This document shows positions 22,761 through 34,518 of a stretch of 64,000 nucleotides of DNA, one piece after another. The DNA is taken from positions 62,001-126,000 of the forward strand of contig QJNS01000058.1 of NCBI GenBank assembly GCA_004154925.1, given 5' to 3'. The notes under the pieces were generated by a model. It saw nothing but the letters and a program-made list of their open reading frames with translations, did not search any database and was not told the DNA's origin. How positions within the stretch are numbered: the first letter of the stretch is position 1; every line of letters starts with the position of its first letter. Position numbers and translations under genes: made by a program. The stretch comes from Monosporascus cannonballus (Eukaryota; Ascomycota; Sordariomycetes; Xylariales).

Positions 22761-25520
22761 TCATATTTCCTCGTCATCCTCTTCGATAGGGGCCGGCGTC
22801 CTGCGCTCGTTTCGCCTCTTCGGCCTCCGGTGCCGGCTGCTCGATATGTTACTCGCGGAATCCTCGGGCGCGATGTCAAAATCATCACCGCCCCAATCGC
22901 TCTCACTGTTGGCGCCATCCTCATCGCCCGTGGCCCAGGAGGGTCTCTCAGAACCGTATGAACCTCCCGAGTATGGCAGGACATCGATACGTCCCGCGCG
23001 ACGGCTTTGCATGCTCATGGAGAGCCCCGCATTGCGTTGCCGCAGCGCGTTGCGCACCATCTCGGCCCGCCGGTGGAGCTTCTCGAACGCGTCCTCTAGT
23101 GCCTCCATGCCCCTGTAAATCTCCCGCTCTACCTCGGCCAGAGCCGCCACTTCGACCTCCTCGTCATGTGAGACGGGTTGGCGACTACCAGGGGCGGCGG
23201 ACGAGGATAGCGAGACAAAGGATGCGGGTGTTGTGCCACGCGAGTACATGCCCGAGAAGGGGGTCGTATTCCGCGAGGAGGCGAAGCTAGGGGTGTGTCG
23301 CATCGGCGTCATCGGGCCCCTGGAAGGCGGGGGGGAGAAGAGTCCACTAGCGGGTGTGGCTCCTCGGGATAGGCTGTTGTCGGCCGTGGGCGTAATCGAG
23401 TCGTCAGCATCGGCGCCGGACCAGAGGAACCCGTCAAAGCGGCCGGAAACCAATATTTCCCACTCCTGGGGATTGATGTCGGTGATGGTGCTTAGTAAAT
23501 CATGGTGAAAAGGGTTCTTGACCAGGTACATAGCAGTCTCGGCATCACGGGGCACCTGCGACAAGCGGTAGAGACGCTGCAGTGCCAGGCCAGTCTTTAC
23601 AAGGAAGTCGGTTCGAGGCTTCCGCATCGGCGTTGGAGCTCTCACATCGGATTGGAGCTCACGAGTTCCGGACAGGAGTGCGTTGAAATAAGGTCTCTCC
23701 CCCTGTTCGAGGCTCGTTAACATGGCGAAAGCCAACGTCTCGTCGTCAACTTCGGACGGCGGAGGAGCCGGCATCTCGTCACAGCTGTTCATCCATTTAT
23801 CAACTGCCGATCTGACTTTCTTCGACTGTCGTAAATAATGATCCCTGAACTCCTCGGCGATATCCGGATCGAGCTTCACCGGTGAAGCTGGCCTCGGGGG
23901 CACGTCCGCGGCTAGCTCGGCAGCGTTTATACCAAGACTTGCCAGGTCGAACGGTGGCCAAGACGGAAGCTCGACCCTGCCTCCCACTCGTTCCAAGACC
24001 TCTCCCCATCCCAACCCTCGGTGCTCCCCTGCTGTCTTCTCGCACATGATACAGCTACACCCTTCGGCGGGCAAGTCCCTAGAGAAGACGTCTTCTAATC
24101 TATCGAGCAGACGCCGCGCCACTGACTTGTGTCCGGTTGCGACCGCTACCGAACCTTGCTTGTGAATGACTGTCTGGTACTGGTCTAGTAGGTTGAAGAA
24201 CGGGGCAAACAGCGTCTCAGCGCCCGCCAGAGGTGGGTTCGACGGCCGGGTCCCGTTCAGGCGAGGCATGACGGAGAGGAAGTCCTTAGGCACAGGGTGA
24301 GGAAGGCCCCCGTGCTGGAGTAGGTAGTCGACCCGTGGCACCTCTTGGATGTTCAGCGGAGGCGGAGGAGGCGGTGGCGGCGGTGGGCCACCCAAATCGG
24401 TCATAGGCGTTGCTGAGGGCGTAGGCCGATCGTTGTCCTCGATATCGAGGCGTTGCACCGGATGTTGCTTCTCACCGGGGAAGGTCTGGGGCGGTGGGAA
24501 CTGGGGAGTGACTGTAGGTGTTTTCGGCGAAGAGTCCTGTACGGATTCCGGAGAGTCGTCCATTTCGATGGGACTCGGTATCCTGGCGATCTTGGTAGAC
24601 ACTGTCCGCTGCGGCGGAATCGACGTGGCAGTTGACCAAGTCCCCCCAGACCTGTCGTCACTGAGGCACGACGCATCGTCGGCGACTGTCTGTGCGATGG
24701 GTGGAGGAGGCGGTGGTCTCGTGGGAGGACTCTGCATGACCGTGAGTTGACCCGACGTCTTGGATTTGGACGATAGTTTCGATTTGCCATCTTCCCGTTT
24801 TGAGCCCGTCCTCGAGACTCCCGATGCTCTGGATGACCTAGATGCTCTGGAACCCGGCCTGTCATATTCCTCCCTCAGCCTTGATGCGGAAGCCTTCAAC
24901 CGTCTCTTCTCCCCCGAAATGTCTGTCTCGGGGGGAGTGGGCGGGCGGTCATCTTCTTGGTCGGTCGAGTCGCTGCTGTCGGAGTAATCCGCCAGCCTTG
25001 ACATTTTCCTTCTGGATCCTAAGTCTGTAGCCTCGGGTGTAATGGGGTCATGATTCCGGCGAGTGGACGAGCTACGACCGGAGAGATCCTCTCGACTGCG
25101 GAGGCCCACGTCTTCCTTACTGTGGGCCTTGCTGAAGCTGGGATAAGGCAAACTGACCCGGCTGCTGCTGGCTCCGGGCATCGAGCTTCTCGAGAGTTCG
25201 GGCAGGAGGTCTGCCAAAGAAGAAGGGTTCTTTTCTCGGTCCCTCTCCTTCTCTTCTCGGGTCCTATGTCGGCGGTGGGACAGAGAGGATGATACACGGG
25301 GGGAAGACAGGGTGGAGCCCCCATCAACCGAGGACCTGTGCTTGCGTGATGACGATGACTTATGGTGGCGGTGGTGATGATGCCTGTGTGCGTCCTTGTC
25401 CTTTTCCTTTTCCTCCTTGCTCCTCTCGGATTTGCTATTGCGACTGCTCCGTTTCTCTCGTGGACGGTCGTCGCCAGCCGTCAAATGAGAATCGCCATCG
25501 TCTCGGTCCTTGATGCCCAT
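22761..25520 (-). CDS. 919-residue low-complexity protein of unknown function
   Basis: A single uninterrupted frame starts at ATG 25518-25520. Residues 1-260 are disordered, rich in Ser, Arg, Lys and Glu, with a His run (45-53). Proline runs lie at 269-274 and 379-388, as in formin- or actin-regulator-type linkers. Residues about 395-700 look folded: F-F-N-L-L-D-Q-Y, the cysteine motif CSCIMC (488-493), G-L-G-W-G-E-V-L-E-R and W-P-P-F-D-L. Residues about 705-780 are Ser/Thr/Pro-rich. Residues 785-830 form a likely coiled coil (EVEVAALAEVEREIYRGMEA). The tail has a basic stretch (RHRRPKRRNERR, 896-907), possibly a nuclear signal, and an acidic end. I do not recognise the family. The long intact frame, so close to repeat blocks, indicates a real gene under selection. 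Confidence 0.85.
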   Translation of the reverse strand: MGIKDRDDGDSHLTAGDDRPREKRSSRNSKSERSKEEKEKDKDAHRHHHHRHHKSSSSRKHRSSVDGGSTLSSPRVSSSLSHRRHRTREEKERDREKNPSSLADLLPELSRSSMPGASSSRVSLPYPSFSKAHSKEDVGLRSREDLSGRSSSTRRNHDPITPEATDLGSRRKMSRLADYSDSSDSTDQEDDRPPTPPETDISGEKRRLKASASRLREEYDRPGSRASRSSRASGVSRTGSKREDGKSKLSSKSKTSGQLTVMQSPPTRPPPPPPIAQTVADDASCLSDDRSGGTWSTATSIPPQRTVSTKIARIPSPIEMDDSPESVQDSSPKTPTVTPQFPPPQTFPGEKQHPVQRLDIEDNDRPTPSATPMTDLGGPPPPPPPPPPLNIQEVPRVDYLLQHGGLPHPVPKDFLSVMPRLNGTRPSNPPLAGAETLFAPFFNLLDQYQTVIHKQGSVAVATGHKSVARRLLDRLEDVFSRDLPAEGCSCIMCEKTAGEHRGLGWGEVLERVGGRVELPSWPPFDLASLGINAAELAADVPPRPASPVKLDPDIAEEFRDHYLRQSKKVRSAVDKWMNSCDEMPAPPPSEVDDETLAFAMLTSLEQGERPYFNALLSGTRELQSDVRAPTPMRKPRTDFLVKTGLALQRLYRLSQVPRDAETAMYLVKNPFHHDLLSTITDINPQEWEILVSGRFDGFLWSGADADDSITPTADNSLSRGATPASGLFSPPPSRGPMTPMRHTPSFASSRNTTPFSGMYSRGTTPASFVSLSSSAAPGSRQPVSHDEEVEVAALAEVEREIYRGMEALEDAFEKLHRRAEMVRNALRQRNAGLSMSMQSRRAGRIDVLPYSGGSYGSERPSWATGDEDGANSESDWGGDDFDIAPEDSASNISSSRHRRPKRRNERRTPAPIEEDDEEI

Positions 25521-28243
25521 TTTGGATTGCGAGAAGTCGATAGAAGGTTAGTGCGGACCGGACCGAAGCATGTGAGCCCAATGTGGCCCGACTACGTTGC
25601 AGCTTCTACCAGGGAATGGGATGCCGAAGCTTGGAAATGTGTTGGCCGAGAGTGTAAAGTCGGGCAATAAAAGCTGGGGGGCGGGTCACGATGGGCCTAT
25701 CGTGTCGCCGTCTCGATTGAGGATCTCTCGATTTTTGGGTATGATTGAAACTCGCATTCACATGTGGGAAGGAGAAAGCTGGGGGCGTGCGGACACGGTC
25801 TTCGAAAGACACGAATAGAGAAGGGGGTTATGATGCAGGATGCGGGTTGCTTTGGTGTTGGTGTTGGTGTGTGTGCCAGCACATTGAAACTTGTGAATTC
25901 GAGAAACCGGTCGGCGGCTGCTGAATGCCTCGAGGGCCGGTGATTCGACGCAGCTTCGGAAGGCAAAACTGCAGCTTGTATGTATGTATGAACGTGGACA
26001 TTGATGGGTTCAGGTGAGTGAGTAGTTGTCGCCGTTGGGGAATAATCCGCACTGTGTGAAGGTAAGAGTCTAGCGCTGTCTTTTGAGCATTGTTCCGGGC
26101 GCTTGCTTATAGCGGAAGAGCACTCTATAACATTTGTTGTCTGCTTGGCTCGAGGCGGAAGTTTTCTTCCCTGCCCTCCCTTCTCTCTTCTTCGTCTCTT
26201 CTCCCAAAAAAAAGAATAAAACTGAATGAGAGTAAAAGGCGAAAAGGAGCGGTGATTCTCCCTAATTACGCATATGCATTTGATTGTCTTGCGCGACCCT
26301 TCTGATTCCAGAAACATATCAGTGGCTCCATATACTTACGGTATAGATACTCCTCGCCCCCCTCTTTGACGTCGGATCGGAGGAGCTGAGACTCAAGCAC
26401 ACGGAACAATTCCGAGCTATGTCATTTGCAGTATAATCGGTAATAGGGATCATTAATCGAAGCGGAAACCAACTCGGCAATATCAATACCTTTCTCTGCT
26501 TCCCTGGAACTGTTGAAGCCATCATCCAGCACAGTGTCTTCCCATTTACAGACAGTACGATCCGATGTCTGGGCGGGATCCAGTGGGCCCTCCTGATTCG
26601 TCGATGACGGCCCAAGCGTCCCAGAATAATCAGGTATTGGGTACCTGAACCGCACACCGCAACTATGTCGGGCAGCAAAGTCCCACGATACCCGCTCCAC
26701 CGAAAGGGGCCAGCCTTTTTAGCCGCGCTGACAGACTGAACGCCGACCGAAAGCCTCAAACCAGCATGGAGGGCATGTAGGGTGTCCTGGCAATGTGATT
26801 GGCGAGGCTGCCATCCCGCGTGCTATTTTTGAGGCATCTACTGGTGGTATCACCTGTGAAATCTACCAAGGTGCCTGGCTCCTTTCCTTGTCAACGAGCA
26901 AGCTAGCTAGCATCGTGGGGCACCACGCCGCTGTATAATTCCACAATGGACAAAATATGCCGCCCTGTCGCTCTGTGAAAGTGCGTACTCCAGACGCTAG
27001 AGGTAGGATTCCGAACCCGACCTGCGTGGGCATTCGAAAGAGCACCGCGAGGATGCCCCATGTACCTGGTATTGCACACAGCTATAAGCCCGGATTTGCA
27101 GATCAACGCGAAAGATTTTGCGAGGTTATACACGCATAGAGGCGGTCCCGCAGAGGTTATTCCCACTACGGGCGCGATGGCTCGACGGACCCAGGCTTGG
27201 CGGCCCCCCCGGGAATGGGTATTAGGTAGTGGGAGGTTCCAGGTAAGAGACTAGCCGCTGCATAGAAAGAGTCTCGAACGTGTATTTTCACTTGCCCCCG
27301 ACGTCCCTGCTTCGAAGTGGGAGGGCGGCCAGTCGTCAGATGCGTTCGTTGTAGCTACCCTCAGGGGTATGCCTTGGAAGAAATGTTTATACATAGCGGC
27401 CCGCCGCCCGCCGCTCCAAGAGATTCGACGCCGCCTTTCCTGCCGCCCTTATCTCTCACAAGCTGATAGTGTGAGAGATGCCCACCGGCACCTGGGGCTG
27501 ACTCACGTACAACGTGATGATGACAATTATGAAGACGACGATTCGTTCGTGCCGTAATACCAACTACGGGATCCATAAAGTTCTGACGACGCTGAAAGTA
27601 CCGAGCTTTAACGTGCTAAATAAGGCACAGGATATAATTTAAAGGCTTCAGGCGCCGTCTGCAGGGCAACGGTGATAAATGCGTCCTTTTCTGCGGCAAA
27701 CGAAGCGAATACCAATATTCTCTGCATTGGTAGAGTATTGTTGTTGGGCGGAAAAATTGGGCAGGCGAGTGCATTCCAATAAATAGGGGCAAAGTGGTTG
27801 GCACATCCCTCGACTGAAATGTAGTGGTGTTTGCTTCTGCTTCGCGAGGAACCCCTTATGTTTGTATCTAACCCCAGATTGACGTTAGTTTTTGTACTAC
27901 TACTATGTAACCGGGAACTACCTTAACGAGGCTATGACAAATCCCACGCGCCCCAATGAAAAGGAGTTAAGTTGCCTGGGGTGGGAATGAGTGTATATAA
28001 GTTGGAGGAAGAGTTGTCCCAAAGACTCGGGATCTGAAGCCTCCCTTTGTAGACATCAACGCCATATTTGGAGCTTTCCATACCCGCATCCATGATCCCG
28101 TATTACCAGTACAACACTCATAGCCATTCCTTGAGCTGAAGCTACGGACCATCTAAAACCTTCCCCCCTCCCCAAAATACCCAACCCTGGTATCTTTCCA
28201 GGTTATACGCCACTGTTGGTTCTCCGTCTATGCAAGGGGCCCT
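25521..28243. other. 2.7-kb stretch without a recognisable gene
   Basis: The part next to 25521 is the upstream region of the large gene. A C/T-rich tract is at about 26155-26210 on +. Frames at 25697-26317 (-), 26319-26759 (-), 26422-26700 (-) and 26903-27166 (-) are open but show no domain and no splice pattern I can defend. A TATA-like gtatataag is at about 27993. Base composition is normal, so it is not RIP-degraded; it may contain decayed or fast-evolving genes. Confidence 0.4.
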
Positions 28244-29556
28244 CTATGGGCGCTCTACCGGGCCGGGTTGACGTTGGGCTGCGTAAGCCTGAATGGGGGC
28301 TGGAGTAGTGAACAAGCCGCCCAGTTGGGCATCCCAGTCAAAGTCGATGTCCAGTAAGACAGCATCCGAGGTCGTGCTGGCAATCCCGCGCCAGGATGCA
28401 GACTGCGTATTATCGTCACTAGGGCATCGGAGGCCATCATCCGTCTGCTGAGGGAAGTGGGTAGGACCGAACTCAACCGTTTGGCGGGATGTTGCGGTCT
28501 GCTTGGCAGCTACTTGCCTGGGAGACAGCGTGCATTGAGCGCTGCTTTCTTTGCTGGTCTCAACTACATCTCGAGTCGACTGCTCGTAAAGGTCTATAAG
28601 CCTAGGCAGGAGTCTGAGAACGAGGTCTTGGATTCGGGGCTGGTCTCCTTTCCCGATATCCCGGAAGTCTTCCTGGAATAGAATCCCAAGCTCGCGTCGT
28701 ACGAAGCACGGAAGCTCCCGGCGAGCGAATGCTGCGAAATGCTCTGGGTGAACTGGGCTTGATCTCAAGCCGCCATAGCCGCACATGATTTCATCATAAT
28801 CTATTTGTTGCCTTGGCTTAGTAACGCCATCATCCTTTCTGGAGATGATGACATATAACTTACAGGGGCTTGGTATAGTCTCCAAATCATCCTCAGGGAA
28901 TAGAATGTGGTAGATCTCCCTCCACTTGTCCTCATCTGTCATGTTCACGTCTGGCTTCTTCCTGCTTCTTAACTGCTTCTCCTGTGCCTTGGAGAAGCCA
29001 TCTAGGAGGGTGTCATTATCCTGCTTCTGGCAAGGAGGGTCTCGCTGTAGGTGCGCGTCACGGAAGGCCTCGCTCTTAAATGCTTCCCAGCACCGTGGGC
29101 ATTGCGGTGGTAATGTGTGACGTCTGTGAAGGTGTTCCCTAGTTATAGCACGAAGTCAGGATAGTAGTATGTAAACCAAACTGGAAACTGGAAGAAGGCT
29201 TTAGAGTAACCATATTTGACTCTGTGGATCTCGACCCACCCAGGTCCGACACATGTTGATTCCATGCAGTGCTTCCTTGGGTTTCTCTTGAAGTAGGGAC
29301 AGGCAAATCGCCTAGCTCTACCCTGGCCTTTTGGAAAACGTGTGTGTACAGGCTGACCCCTAGCGCATATCTAGAACCCAGGCGGGTGTAGGATCTTAGT
29401 AGCGACATCCTCTTGCTAGTTCAGCGCTTGATTTCGTCTCAGAATGGGAGTGTGGATGTTTGCAACGGTTGTAAACTCCGGCTGATTCGCAGGGCTCAAT
29501 GAAAATGCTGGGGCGTCAATTGGAGGCGAGTTGTGCTGAATGGTCATGTACGCCAT
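28244..29556 (-). pseudogene. Broken fungal C2H2-type zinc-finger protein gene
   Basis: Two exons (29556-29216 and 29138-28244) give one continuous 411-codon frame around a 77-bp intron. It begins MAYMTIQHNS. Residues 84-95 read FACPYFKRNPRK, followed by C97-x4-C102-x13-H116-x4-H121 and C127-x2-C130-x12-H143-x6-C150. This layout is typical of a family of fungal C2H2 proteins with a CPYFKRNP motif and a variable acidic C-terminus. Three faults break it: TAG at codon 47 (29416-29418), TAG at codon 62 (29371-29373), and AT instead of GT at the intron start (29215). Both TAGs can come from CAG in a CpA context, the preferred RIP target; the donor change is also G to A. The frame is otherwise open, so the damage is recent. 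It might instead be a gene with additional introns around the stops. Confidence 0.65.
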
Positions 29557-30219
29557 GGTTGGTGATAGTATAGAAAGAGAAAGCTACTAATTTATAGCTT
29601 CAGCTGGCGATCCTCGGTTACACAAACCTCTGTGTTACACAGCTTACGAACACATCTTTTCGCGCGAAACATATAAACACCCGTTAGAACCCCAGGATCC
29701 CTGGACACCCTGAATCTTTCCCCCTGCCTTGCCCAGCCCAGGGCTTTTCCCTGTGCGGCTGCTTACTCCCGTGTTTGCTCAAATGCGCAGAACACGTCAG
29801 TCACATGCAGGGCTATGCATAATGCAGGCTTCCAACTGAACATGATAGGCTGAGCCTTACACACCGAAGATTCCTGCATATGTCGCAAAGCGGTAATCGG
29901 CCACACAGCTCATTACCCGCTACTCCGATTCATTAACGAGGCACCAGAGCCGGAACTTGTCAGATCAAAGCTTCCACGGGCGCCAGTATCCATGCCGGGC
30001 TTTGCGATTATAGGAATACAAATATAACTATATAACGCTTGAACTCATAACAGTCGGAACGCCCGATCATTTTGCCATAATTCAATAACGATAACCGAGA
30101 CTCTCAGGCTATGGCTCCGTCTTGGGTAATATCCATGACTCTACACAATTTGACCAAATCGGCTGTTAAATGGCGGCAATTAGCTTGTCGTTCTTGGAGA
30201 TAAATATACACCTAAAGGT
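29557..30219. other. Intergenic region upstream of the zinc-finger relic
   Basis: No gene recognised. It would include the old promoter of the zinc-finger gene. The part from about 30000 becomes more AT-rich. Confidence 0.4.
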
Positions 30220-30227
30220 ACTTCGAT

Positions 30228-30667
30228 TAGGGTTTGCACTACCCACCCACCCACGCTAAAATTTCCTACCACGGGTATCCGTGGGTGGGTAAAAATTTAC
30301 GTGGGTGGTTAACAGGGATGCGTGGGTAAAATGAAATTACCCACGGACTAACCACTCGTGGGTACCCAAAATGCCAAATTACCCATAATATCGATAACGT
30401 CCCCGATATAAGTGGGACATGGAAATTTTTATTGGTTAACCATTTCGTTTTAATGCGTAGCTCCATATGCGCGAATATTTTAACGGAAATACGGATTAGT
30501 ACGCAGATTAGTACGCGTTCAAAAATACCCACGGGTACCCGTGGGTGGTTAGTTCGTGGGTGGGTAGTCGTGGGTATTTTTGGGAAAACGCCAACACCAC
30601 CCACGGTTACTCACCCACGGTCGTGGGTAGTCCGTGGGTACCCATTGGGTACCCATTGCAAACCCTA
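30228..30667. mobile_element. hAT-type MITE, 440 bp, non-autonomous
   Basis: It is flanked by a perfect 8-bp duplication acttcgat (30220-30227 and 30668-30675), the hallmark size of hAT superfamily insertions. Terminal inverted repeats are TAGGGTTTGCA and TGCAAACCCTA. The two outer thirds are packed with ACCCAC/GTGGGT hexamers: nine on each side, 18 in all, on both strands. The middle (about 30380-30510) has none. hAT transposases bind short subterminal repeats, so these are likely binding sites. It has no coding capacity. It is not RIP-degraded and its ends are perfect, so it is recent. Confidence 0.88.
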
Positions 30668-30675
30668 ACTTCGAT

Positions 30676-31505
30676 TGCAGCTGCAACACTGCCTGTGGAG
30701 GGTGGTAGTGGTAATTTGCCCTCGATACGTGAATGCCATGTAGATGAAGCACTGAGAAAATCCACTGTAACCCTACGTTAGAAGAGTATTTGGTAGTTAT
30801 ACGCAGCAATCCGCACGGCCTCCACCATCGGGGGGCCGGAGTATGTAAATGACTCCTGGATAGTTTGGCCACTAATACGGCGTTGGAGGGTAGAGGTACG
30901 GATTGTGCGAGGCGCCGGATATTCGCAGTTAAATACTCATAGAAGATTCGAAAGGCATAAAAGAATACTCAGTCCTTAAAGCCAAACTGGGGGCCTCATC
31001 GAATGCAACCCCTAATGTAGCAAGGATGTGCTTAACGTTCCCAAAAACTGAAGCACTCATCTCATGTTGCATAATGCTGCAACCATCTGTCCGCGGGAGA
31101 TAATTACCTATCTCCAAGGACAATCTCCATGTTACCCTACTTATCGATTAACAGAAGCCACGTTCGTCGAGGTTATATTAGATAAATTCTGTCGCATTCG
31201 CGCCCAGCCAGTTTTGGAGTAATATCTTGCTGTACTCACCAGCGATAACTATTCAACTCCTATTGAACCCTTCTCTATTAAAAAGAACCCCGAGGGATAT
31301 TCCACGTTTGACCTCATTGGGGACCTTACTGTAGAACTGTCAGAATAGGGGCATTGGCGCCCACACCACTTGTGTATATATAGACGTGTAGCCCTTCCCA
31401 GCTAAAGGCTGGTCAGTTAGATAGAATTTAATAGATATTTAACCTATTTTTGATAACGTATAAGCCTGGTTTTGCCGAAATTACATTATTTAGTTAAAGA
31501 TTTTG
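30676..31505. other. Right edge of the island, no recognisable gene
   Basis: It includes a - strand frame at 30929-31123 of unknown nature and a TATA-like run tgtatatatagac at about 31372. AT content climbs from about 31420 to the first LTR. The five bases before the LTR are ttttg (31501-31505). Confidence 0.4.
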
Positions 31506-31894
31506 TGTGACGGCTAGGGGGTTTAACCAACTATTAAACCTTAGTCGTACGGGTTTATGTTGGCAGAAGTATCGTGGGAATCTGAACAATGGATACAGTA
31601 ATCATATTACGTCTCGTAATACCAAGGGTGCCTTGGGTAACGATATTGTATTGCAAGCTGAAACTATTTAAACTATGGAAATAACGAACGTATATATTCT
31701 TATTCTGGTTCACTGGCTTACCACCAGTAAATTGGTAATCCGGCTCACTGGCTCATTACTAATAAGCTGGTGATCCGGCTTACTGGCTTACCACCAATAA
31801 GTTGGTAATCTATCACGTAACCTTCCCTACCGCGCATTCGTAATTGGATCATGATAAACCGTTTTTGGAAACCGCAGCCCGTTGGGTTATAATA
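31506..31894 (-). repeat. Element C 3' LTR (left end)
   Basis: 389 bp, start tgtgacggc, end gttataata. It contains three 35-bp hairpin units (about 31710-31812). Its right part (ggatcatgataaaccg) belongs to the same subfamily as the LTR of B, not that of A and E. Confidence 0.8.
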
Positions 31895-31966
31895 CGGTCT
31901 CCTCCTTCCGCAAATTTTGCCTTCAAAATTTTTCTTTTTTTAATAAGTTTTCCGCGTTTATTTAAT

Positions 31967-32285
31967 ATATTTTTTTAACGTAATTAAACATTTTTTTCGT
32001 AAATCCGAATAATAACTTACCTTGGCAAATTTAATAAAGCTTAAAGGTTTTAACGTAATGCCTTATTTTTTTTTACTTTGTCCGATAACTTAATTATCAA
32101 ATAATAAACGGGGTTTCTTATTGTAAAAAATATATTCGTCGAAATCGTTCATATAACGGGACGGGAGCCCTTATTTCCATAATTAATCGTTATATTACGG
32201 AATCGAAAAAGTTAAAAAAAAAAAATTAACGGCCGAAAAATTTTTATCGAAAGCATTAACGCGCTTTTTTTGAATATGCCGTTAA
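31967..32285 (+). pseudogene. Antisense ORF relic of element C
   Basis: It aligns with the antisense frames of A, B and E in position and sequence (for example atgccttattttttt after aacgt, and the end at 32283-32285), but it has extra frameshifts as well as transitions. I could not follow the cysteine spacing through in one frame. It is opposite to gag-pol of C. Confidence 0.45.
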
Positions 32286-34518
32286 CATTAATATTATTAA
32301 TCTTAAGATACGAAATTTGTAAATTGTGCCTTTTAATCGCTAAACAAATCTTCCGAATTTATATCATAAAAAATGGAATCCGTATAGCCGTTTAGGTTAT
32401 TAAGAATATAAATAGTATTAACTGGAGCGCCGCAAGTTCTTTAGCTAATATAAACTGGGGCGCGATTATTTCCGGTAATTCCGTTATTATTAGTAAAAAT
32501 TCTTTAATAAGCGTTAAGTATTAATAAAGTTTTTAACGGGTTTTTAAATATTTTCGGAACCCGGGTATTTTTTTTATTTAATTAAATATAAGGTAAATCC
32601 GTTTTATTTTCGTATATCGAAAATCTTTTTGGCTTTATATACTTCTTCGTTTTTTATTTTTATATTGTTTTATACCGTATATACTTTAATTATATCTGCT
32701 ATTTATTCGAATAAAAAAACGTAAAGAATTAAATAAAATTTAACTTTAAAAAAAACTTTACTTAATAATTATTTTCTAAGATTTTTTTAGCGATTTTATA
32801 TAAACCGATATATTTAAAATTAAGTGTTTTATTTGGTCGTTTTATTTAAATATTTTTGATAACGAAAAAACTATTTCCCCTTTTTCGAAAATTAATCCTT
32901 TTAATTTCTTCTGATTATAATATTTACTTATTTGATTACGTATAAATTTTAATTTTAATTTTATTTCTTAATAAGATTATCGTAATTATTTTAACGTAAG
33001 AATTATTTTGATATTAATTAAACCGTTATTACGTATTTTTTATAAATGTTTAAAATAAAACCAAAATTTATGTTTATAAATATTATTTAAATATTTTTAT
33101 AATAATTAATATTACAAATTAATTATATTATTAATAATTGTTTAACCCAATTATTTTATTCCCAATTAATATAATATCGTAAATAAAGTTTAAATATGTT
33201 AAATAATTTATAATTTAAGCCGATTTATGTTATAAGGCTTTGCTAAAACTTAGATATAAATATCGATCCTTTATCGGAAATAATTTATATTAATAATTAA
33301 TACATATTAAAAATATATTTTAAAAAAATATATGTTATTTGTTCGGTATTTATTTCCTTATAATATAGTATAAAATAAAAAAACTTTACGAATCGATCGA
33401 CGATAAGGAAAATATTATCATAATATATTCCCGTAATTGGATTTTCTGATATAAGTAATTTAATAATAAAGTCGAATACAACTAAATACCTTAGTCGCTT
33501 TATAACTGGTAATAGTTATAATTTTCCGTATAATTTATATCGTCGCATTTTTATTTTAACGCAAATATTATATTATTATATACTTTTTTCTATTATTAAT
33601 TTCATTTTAAAAAAGGAATATATGCGTAAAAACTATTTTAAGGTCTTATAAATCCTTAAATATCCATATAACTAATATTTATATATTTTTCGTATTAAAT
33701 CCTTTTAATATGTTTTTGAAATTTGTATTTTATTTATTTTCTAGTTTTTTAGAAAACCGTTATTATATTACTAAATCCTTTAATATATATCGAAAAGTAT
33801 TACCCGAATTATCGCAATCTATCGTAAACGTAAATATCTTTTTACAATAATATCGAAAATTATATAGCTAATTTTAACCAATTTTTCTTCGAAATTTAAT
33901 TATTTATTTAAGGCGTTTATTTTGCCAGTCTTTAATTCTTTCATACAAATAATAACGAAATCGAAGTTCGCCAATTTTTCAATATATCTTAATTATCGTC
34001 TTATAAATTCCCTAATCGTAATAAAACGGATAAAATTTTTATAATCCGTATAAACCTTAATCTAATACAAATTTCCCTTTAGAAAATACCTAAATTTTGG
34101 AAGTACCATAACAATAACCATAAATTCCTTATTTAAAATACCGTAATTAAACTTAGCATTTTTTAGCTTATACGAAAAAAATACAATAAAATATAATTTA
34201 CCTTAATTATTTCGTTATCCGATTATTACGCTTAATACGTAATTCAAAACATCGGTTTTTAACTTAATAAAGCAGTTTGGATCGTACATAATTAATATTA
34301 GCTCGTTAATAATCGTATTCTTAATATTTTGAAATATTTTCTTTATCTTAAACGTTTATTGAAACTTTTTTATCTTCTTTATAAAGTTTATTAGGGGTAT
34401 AATTATTCTGCTAAATTTTGAATAAACTTCCTATAATAATTAACCAATCCAAAAAAACCTATACCTCCTTAACTATCGTTAACGTTTATCATTTTATAAT
34501 TACAGCAATCTTTTTAAA

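Noticed and set aside
25697..26317. 206-codon - strand frame upstream of the large gene
   Set aside because: Low-complexity, proline- and threonine-rich translation with no conserved look; more likely 5' UTR or promoter of the gene at 22761-25520.
29139..29408. 89-codon - strand frame
   Set aside because: Shifted frame over exon 1 of the zinc-finger relic; the frame with CPYFKRNP is the real one.
30266..30604. 112-codon frame rich in Gly, Pro, Thr and Trp
   Set aside because: It is a translation of the ACCCAC/GTGGGT arrays of the MITE, not a gene.
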